DNA from: Cumulibacter sp047975195
GTDB lineage: Bacteria > Actinomycetota > Actinomycetes > Mycobacteriales > Antricoccaceae
Reading direction: 5' to 3'
Length of the DNA stretch: 64,000 nucleotides
Assembly: GCA_047975195.1 (NCBI GenBank)
Contig: JBKEDB010000005.1
Coordinates: 124,001 to 188,000, forward strand
In this document: positions 59,995 to 64,000 of the stretch, piece after piece
Position numbering within the stretch: the stretch's first letter is position 1
Layout: the number at the start of each line of letters is the position of its first letter
The notes under the pieces: model-generated
The model's database searches: none
What the model was told of the DNA's origin: nothing
What the model saw: the letters and a program-made list of their open reading frames with translations, nothing else
Position numbers and translations under genes: made by a program

Positions 59995-60115
59995 ACGATC
60001 ACGGCGCTCTTGCCGCAGGTTCGCACCGCAAATCCACCGAAGAGGTCCCGGTTTGAGGGCGTACGTCCGGTCGTCCGTACCCTTGCCCGGCAGGTCCGCC
60101 GAGGAAGTCCACCGG

Positions 60116-60697
60116 CTAGAAGCCGTACGTCCGATCCTCCACGCCCTTCACCTGATTGACCCAGGCATTAAAGGGATCGGGCTCGGGGAAACTCCAATGT
60201 TCCGGAACCTCGACGCCGAATTCGGTCGCTATCCATCCGCGGAACTTAGCGTGCGCCTCAACCGACTCTTCCTCGACGGGCTTGCCAACGATGAACTCGC
60301 CAACCTCGTCGTACCCAACGGCCACAAGCCGCAAGAAATCCACAGCGTTATCGGCGAGCAAGCTCACTGCGCCGTCCGACCCGAGCGCACCGATACGGAC
60401 GTCGCCGGCGTCGTCGAGCCACAGCACCCCCAAACCACCAGACCCGTCGAGCTCAGCAAATGGCGCTAGCCGGTCATAACCAGCCTCTTCCGGTTCGAAC
60501 CAACCCCCGAGTGACGCCGACGGCGTAAATACCACGCCGAGTTGCGCGTCACCGGCATATGGCGTCAGGAAGTAGCCGTGATCGTTCTGCAGCCCCCAGC
60601 CCTGAGCTTCCATCCAGGTAAACGCACGTTCCAGTGGTTCGGGGATCGAGAGGCCTGCGGGCAGTGTTGGCGTAAGTTCCTCAGCGAATCGCGACAT
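60116..60697 (-). CDS. Hypothetical protein, SMI1/KNR4 (SUKH)-like
   Basis: 193 residues, acidic, no signal or membrane segment. The arrangement GLGVLWLDDAGDVRIGALGS, DNAVDFLRLVAVGYDEVGEF, KFRGWIATEFGVEVPEHW and a Trp-rich end is reminiscent of SMI1/KNR4 proteins, some of which are toxin-immunity proteins. The likeness is weak and no toxin gene is adjacent. The 120 bases after the stop contain an imperfect copy of its 3' end (GTACGTCCG). Confidence 0.6.
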   Translation of the reverse strand: MSRFAEELTPTLPAGLSIPEPLERAFTWMEAQGWGLQNDHGYFLTPYAGDAQLGVVFTPSASLGGWFEPEEAGYDRLAPFAELDGSGGLGVLWLDDAGDVRIGALGSDGAVSLLADNAVDFLRLVAVGYDEVGEFIVGKPVEEESVEAHAKFRGWIATEFGVEVPEHWSFPEPDPFNAWVNQVKGVEDRTYGF

Positions 60698-60745
60698 CCC
60701 ATCAGCATAGGCAAAACGTCGTCCTTGACCGCGCCGAGTGGCGAC

Positions 60746-61189
60746 TCAGCTGGCCGCCCCTGTCCGCCCTGTGGACCTGGCTGCGAGCACGGCAACGCCA
60801 AGAAGCCCGCGCAGCGGGCGATAGTAGATATCGTCGAGTCGTCGGAACCGCGCATCGGCCAACGGCATACCTAACGCCCTTAGCGCCCGGTTTCCGCCGA
60901 GCACGGCGCGCCCCAGTGGACCCACTCCCAGGGCTCGGCGGCCAAGAGTGACGGCACGGCCATCCCCCATCAGACCCGCGGCGGCCACACCACCGATGGC
61001 CAACGTTGCTCCGACTGCGGCGGTCGGGACAGCGGGCGGGAACTCCGTCGAACCGGCGGTCGCAACAGCAAGACTCCTGCGATCGCGCGCCGGCCAGGAA
61101 GATCCGAGCGCCCATGAAAGATGCAGCGCCCCGACGGATGCGAGACCCATGCTCGCGATCGCGCGCGAGGCACCAGCAACGATATTCAT
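60746..61189 (-). CDS. DUF3995-like small membrane protein
   Basis: 147 residues with about four hydrophobic segments. ASMGLASVGALHLSWALGSS near the N-terminus and a C-terminal FRRLDDIYYRPLRGLLG resemble DUF3995 proteins. Function is unknown. ATG 61189 is the start. It stands apart from its neighbours on the same strand by 48 bases or more. Confidence 0.7.
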   Translation of the reverse strand: MNIVAGASRAIASMGLASVGALHLSWALGSSWPARDRRSLAVATAGSTEFPPAVPTAAVGATLAIGGVAAAGLMGDGRAVTLGRRALGVGPLGRAVLGGNRALRALGMPLADARFRRLDDIYYRPLRGLLGVAVLAARSTGRTGAAS

Positions 61190-61309
61190 GCCGGTACTCT
61201 ACGGCGCGGCCTGCCCTCGATATCGCTCACCAATCAGTGAGCCCGCGCTACTAGGGCCGCGGCCCGTGACTAGCGGCGAGGACGGGCATGTCGTGGATCT
61301 TGACTAGGT

Positions 61310-61408
61310 AAGCGTTCCGCTCGTGCTGGTACACGACGAAACACGAGTTCCGATCGTGTCGGTACAGGACGAGGTAAGAGTTCCGTTTGTACTGATTCGG
61401 CACAGGCA
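61310..61408. repeat. Three imperfect 33-base tandem repeats
   Basis: Units 61310-61342, 61343-61375 and 61376-61408 share the frame A-x-G-x-GTTCCG-x2-CGTG-x3-GGTACA-x2-ACGA, with increasing divergence in the third. They lie in a 323-base gap between the DUF3995-like gene and the 13E12-family gene that otherwise shows no gene. No spacer pattern is present, so this is not a CRISPR array. Confidence 0.75.
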
Positions 61409-61512
61409 AGGGATCTGGACAGCCGACCCTTCAGATGACTTGGCAGCACTTCCGGTTACTGGGCGGCGCCATGAGCCACGAGCGAGGCGCAAACGGGTAG
61501 CTATCCGCCGCA

Positions 61513-63309
61513 TCATGCGACAGAGGTCGGCAGTGGGCTGCGGCGATCATCGGTGGCGGGGCCGGTAATGCGCTGGTCGCCAGCGAGATAGCTGTTCAAC
61601 AGGTCGACGAGTTCGTGGTGAAATTGCTCGCGGCGATGCGGGTCGACGACATGCGCAATCAGCAAAGTCACCAGGTCATCCACTGGGTCAAGTCCCTCGC
61701 CGTCGCCCAGTTCCTGTCTACCGAAGGAATCCGCACACTTCTGCTCTTGGCGACCTACGATCCGAGCCTTCAGTGCAACGTCCTCGATCTGGCGTTGATC
61801 GGGGATCTTGATCCGCGCGTTCAGCTTCGGTCTTTGCTCTGGATCGACCCACTGCGGTGGCGTCCACCATGGCAGGCCATCATTCATGTCAACCCGCCAG
61901 CCGGACCGTTCAAACTCGCGATGATGATGTCCGCACACCAGCGTCAGGTTGTCGACATCTGTACCGCCGCCGCGCCACCACTCGACAACGTGATGCCGCT
62001 GGCACCAGTCTGGCGGCGCGTCACATCCGGGAAACGAACACCCACCATCTCTCGCGATCAACGCGTGCGTCTGATTCTCGGTCGCGACCCGCCGCGAGCG
62101 GCCAAAGGCAACAACACCACCGATGTTGGTCGTCCAGGTCGGGACCAGCATTGCCTCATCGGCCAGGCGCACGAAATCGTGCAACGTGATTCGGTCGCCG
62201 CCAGCCACCCGGCCGACGTGCCGCCGCACGGCGGATCGGGGGTCATGCCTCGACATGAAATCGACCGCGGATTCCGAGTCGGCCTCGCCCCGCGCAATCC
62301 CCAGCGCGTCGAGGATCGCATCCAGGTCGACGTTGATGTGCACTGTGGCAGCAGTCCCGCCACTCGCTGGCACGCCAGCAAGCTCCAGCAGTCGCCGGGC
62401 AGCATCCCCGAGCGCGTCATGCCGGCGCTGGTCTGGGCTGCGATCATCGGTCGCGCCAGCCTCGCTCGGTTGCGGAGCGCTCAACGGCGACAGTACCGCC
62501 TCCAACTGCGCCTTAACCGAAGGTTCTAGAAGCCCATTGATCTCATACAGACCGTCGTGCCGCTGAGAGCCAATCCGCAGGCCGCGCCGCGCAGCACAAA
62601 TCGCCGGCTCCGGACCTGCTCCGTCGGGAAGCAAGATCTGATCGAGCTTCTCGCTCGCCACCTTCAGTTCGGCAGGCCCGAGTGCGTCAGCATGCCGGAC
62701 CAGGACCTCCTCCGCCTGTTCGCTCAATGAAGGATCAATGGCAGGAATCGCGTTGATCCGTCGCATCGCGGTAAGAATCTCATCCACCTGGCCGGTGGTC
62801 ACTGCGCCGGCGGCGACCGCGCTCGCCAGGCTTGGTAGCGCGGGCGGTTTCTCACCGGCACTGAACCCATTGCGCGTAAGTAGTCGCTTCGCGCGACGCT
62901 CCCGTGCGTTCGCTTCGGCGATTCCGATCCGCAGACTGCGGGCAAGACCACGGGCCACACGCTTCTCACCGGTGAACGTGGCGAACGATGGATCCTCTCC
63001 GGCGGCCTCGACCACATGATTATCGATGAGGATACTTCGCGATCGAAACGCTTCGAACTCGCTAGCCAGCCGCAATAGGCACCTCGGATCAAGCGCACCA
63101 AAATCACCTCGCTGACCAATATCGATCAGCGCGTCCAACCCATCGTGCAACCGCTCCAAGGCCGCCGCGATCTCTTCAGAGAACTCCTCCGCAACGGCAA
63201 GGCACCGCGCCCCCTGCGCCGACGAATCCGCACCCGCCCTGGCCTCATAGGGGACGAACCGGTAGGGGTCGAGTTCGGCCTGCACAGACTCGTCACCATC
63301 GACGTCCAT
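61513..63309 (-). CDS. 13E12-family (DUF222) protein with HNH endonuclease domain
   Basis: 598 residues. An N-terminal helical DUF222 domain (about 45-330) is followed by the HNH core CSFPGCDAPPDWCQRHHVVE then WWRGGGTDVDNLTLVCGHHH. A C-terminal tail of ~90 residues after WVDPEQRPKLNARI is longer than usual. Such proteins occur in many copies in actinobacteria, and several in M. tuberculosis are DNA-damage inducible. ATG 63309 follows GGAGGAGG. A large palindrome resembling a LexA site lies just upstream. Confidence 0.9.
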   Translation of the reverse strand: MDVDGDESVQAELDPYRFVPYEARAGADSSAQGARCLAVAEEFSEEIAAALERLHDGLDALIDIGQRGDFGALDPRCLLRLASEFEAFRSRSILIDNHVVEAAGEDPSFATFTGEKRVARGLARSLRIGIAEANARERRAKRLLTRNGFSAGEKPPALPSLASAVAAGAVTTGQVDEILTAMRRINAIPAIDPSLSEQAEEVLVRHADALGPAELKVASEKLDQILLPDGAGPEPAICAARRGLRIGSQRHDGLYEINGLLEPSVKAQLEAVLSPLSAPQPSEAGATDDRSPDQRRHDALGDAARRLLELAGVPASGGTAATVHINVDLDAILDALGIARGEADSESAVDFMSRHDPRSAVRRHVGRVAGGDRITLHDFVRLADEAMLVPTWTTNIGGVVAFGRSRRVATENQTHALIARDGGCSFPGCDAPPDWCQRHHVVEWWRGGGTDVDNLTLVCGHHHREFERSGWRVDMNDGLPWWTPPQWVDPEQRPKLNARIKIPDQRQIEDVALKARIVGRQEQKCADSFGRQELGDGEGLDPVDDLVTLLIAHVVDPHRREQFHHELVDLLNSYLAGDQRITGPATDDRRSPLPTSVA

Positions 63310-63338
63310 CGCAGACCTCCTCCCGACTTCCTTAGCTC

Positions 63339-63368
63339 TCATCTATCGTACATATGTACGACAGATGA
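63339..63368. promoter_or_regulatory. 30-base near-perfect palindrome with LexA-like core
   Basis: Fourteen of fifteen positions pair on each side of 63353/63354. The core TCGTACATATGTACGA differs from the SOS consensus TCGAAC-N4-GTTCGA only by a symmetric A/T change. It lies 30 bases before the HNH gene start. The right half GTACGA is the same as in the alkB box. The gap 63369-63567 shows no gene. Confidence 0.6.
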
Positions 63369-63567
63369 GTCAATGGCTGCGGTCATGGGGTGCAGAAAGT
63401 GCAGGCAGTAGCGGCGGTTCAGAGGGTCCACATCCGGCACAGACGCCGCAGCGCCCGGTGTCCCGCACTCGCGATTGAGACCGTTGTGGTCGTCGACTGC
63501 CACCGAGAACTGCCCAGCCGTACGCCTGGGTCGGGTGCGCGCGCACGGGCAAGGGCGGAAGACGCGG

Positions 63568-64000
63568 CTACGCTGGGCTAGCCCGATCCGACTCGCGATA
63601 CTGCGCCAAAGTCTCGGTCGCAATGTCCACCATCATCGCCCGTAACTCCGGCGGATCGAGGACCTGCACCCAACTTCCAAACCCAAGCAGCACGCCGACC
63701 ACCCCACGTAAGGCATGCACCCGCGCCTCGATCAGCGACCACTCCTCGTCCAGTTCGCTCACTGTAGGTTCGCCGAGCAGAGTGATCTGAAGCGATCGCA
63801 ACGCAAGATCGACACGATCGCAACGAGTCCGTAGCCGAATCGACACGCTGTCGCGCGCGTTCCATCCAGCCCGGATGTCTCGCCACGCCTGCCGCACATC
63901 CAGGGCTTCGGGCCGCCTCGTCGGTTCGTCGAGCAATTGGATGTCGGTGATCCGACTCATCCGGTAAGTGTGCGGTTTGCCCCGATGCGCGGCAACGAGG
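63568..64000 (-). CDS. WYL-domain transcriptional regulator (5' end outside the window)
   Basis: The frame is open through the window edge: LVAAHRGKPHTYRMSRI is read upstream of the first internal Met at 63960. This is the conserved W-Y-L-V-A...R-x-Y-R-x-x-R-I strand of the WYL domain, followed by DIQLLDEPTRRPE and the C-terminal WCX-like part with GFGSWVQVLDPPELRAMMVD. About 144 residues are present; the N-terminal HTH lies beyond base 64000. WYL regulators often sense nucleic acid or nucleotides and control DNA-damage or phage-defence genes. Confidence 0.8.
   Translation of the reverse strand, partial: LVAAHRGKPHTYRMSRITDIQLLDEPTRRPEALDVRQAWRDIRAGWNARDSVSIRLRTRCDRVDLALRSLQITLLGEPTVSELDEEWSLIEARVHALRGVVGVLLGFGSWVQVLDPPELRAMMVDIATETLAQYRESDRASPA

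Noticed and set aside
61310..61408. CRISPR array
   Set aside because: The units adjoin without spacers and diverge from each other, and no cas genes are present.
61513..63309. Active mobile element or transposase for the HNH protein
   Set aside because: 13E12/DUF222-HNH proteins are repeat-family proteins, but no terminal inverted repeats, target duplications or integrase were seen.
63390..63581. Small plus-strand gene between the HNH gene and the WYL regulator
   Set aside because: No ribosome-binding site or recognisable motif; its Arg/Ala-rich translation looks like chance.

Overview
The window comes from a high-GC actinobacterium. The evidence is a fused Kgd-type 2-oxoglutarate enzyme, a WhiB1 regulator, the SigR/RsrA thiol-stress pair, the tiny actinobacterial ribosomal protein bL37, a 13E12-family HNH protein and a WYL regulator. 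The gene order whiB1, pdtaS, small biotinyl protein, rsrA, sigR, SRAP peptidase, aroA, rsgA matches my memory of the Mycobacterium tuberculosis Rv3219-Rv3228 neighbourhood. I cannot fix the genus.

Layout. 1-9 kb: central metabolism and phospholipid genes (kgd 3' part, malic enzyme, an orphan rmlC, psd-pssA, a lipid kinase), then whiB1. 9.3-11.1 kb: the PdtaS sensor kinase, a biotin carrier and bL37. 11.17-14.80 kb: a decayed integrative element lying between two separated halves of an initiator tRNA-Met. It holds an excisionase-like protein, a broken tyrosine integrase, a broken MobF relaxase and an apparently intact AbiEi/AbiEii-like toxin-antitoxin pair with a palindromic operator. 14.9-21.7 kb: conserved genes again (LLM oxidoreductase, rsrA-sigR with a textbook SigR promoter, SRAP, aroA-rsgA-hisN, and alkB under a LexA-type box). 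21.6-27.7 kb: lhgO, an acyl-CoA synthetase, and a manganese module made of a yybP-ykoY riboswitch, a CaCA exchanger and an MntR-type regulator.

27.7-35.5 kb is a catabolic island: an ABC importer with a frameshifted binding protein, a CaiB-type CoA-transferase, an IclR regulator, an enoyl-CoA hydratase and a short-chain dehydrogenase lacking the catalytic tyrosine. 35.6-49 kb: an AIM24 protein, pyruvate carboxylase, a cation efflux protein, an IlvD dehydratase overlapping a gene for a shortened IlvD-like partner without the cluster cysteines, two SMP-30 proteins, cysK and a second acyl-CoA synthetase. 49-58 kb: a VKOR-like protein, a Cys-type leader peptide before an Old Yellow Enzyme, a two-component system, and efeUOB behind a DtxR/IdeR-type iron box. 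58-64 kb: a TetR-controlled membrane protein, small hypotheticals, a 13E12 HNH protein behind a large LexA-like palindrome, and the 3' part of a WYL regulator cut by the window edge.

The points most worth following up are the split-tRNA element with its AbiE-like pair, the two-gene IlvD system, the Mn-riboswitch exchanger module and the leader-peptide-controlled flavin oxidoreductase. No rRNA, intact tRNA, CRISPR array or complete insertion sequence was seen.
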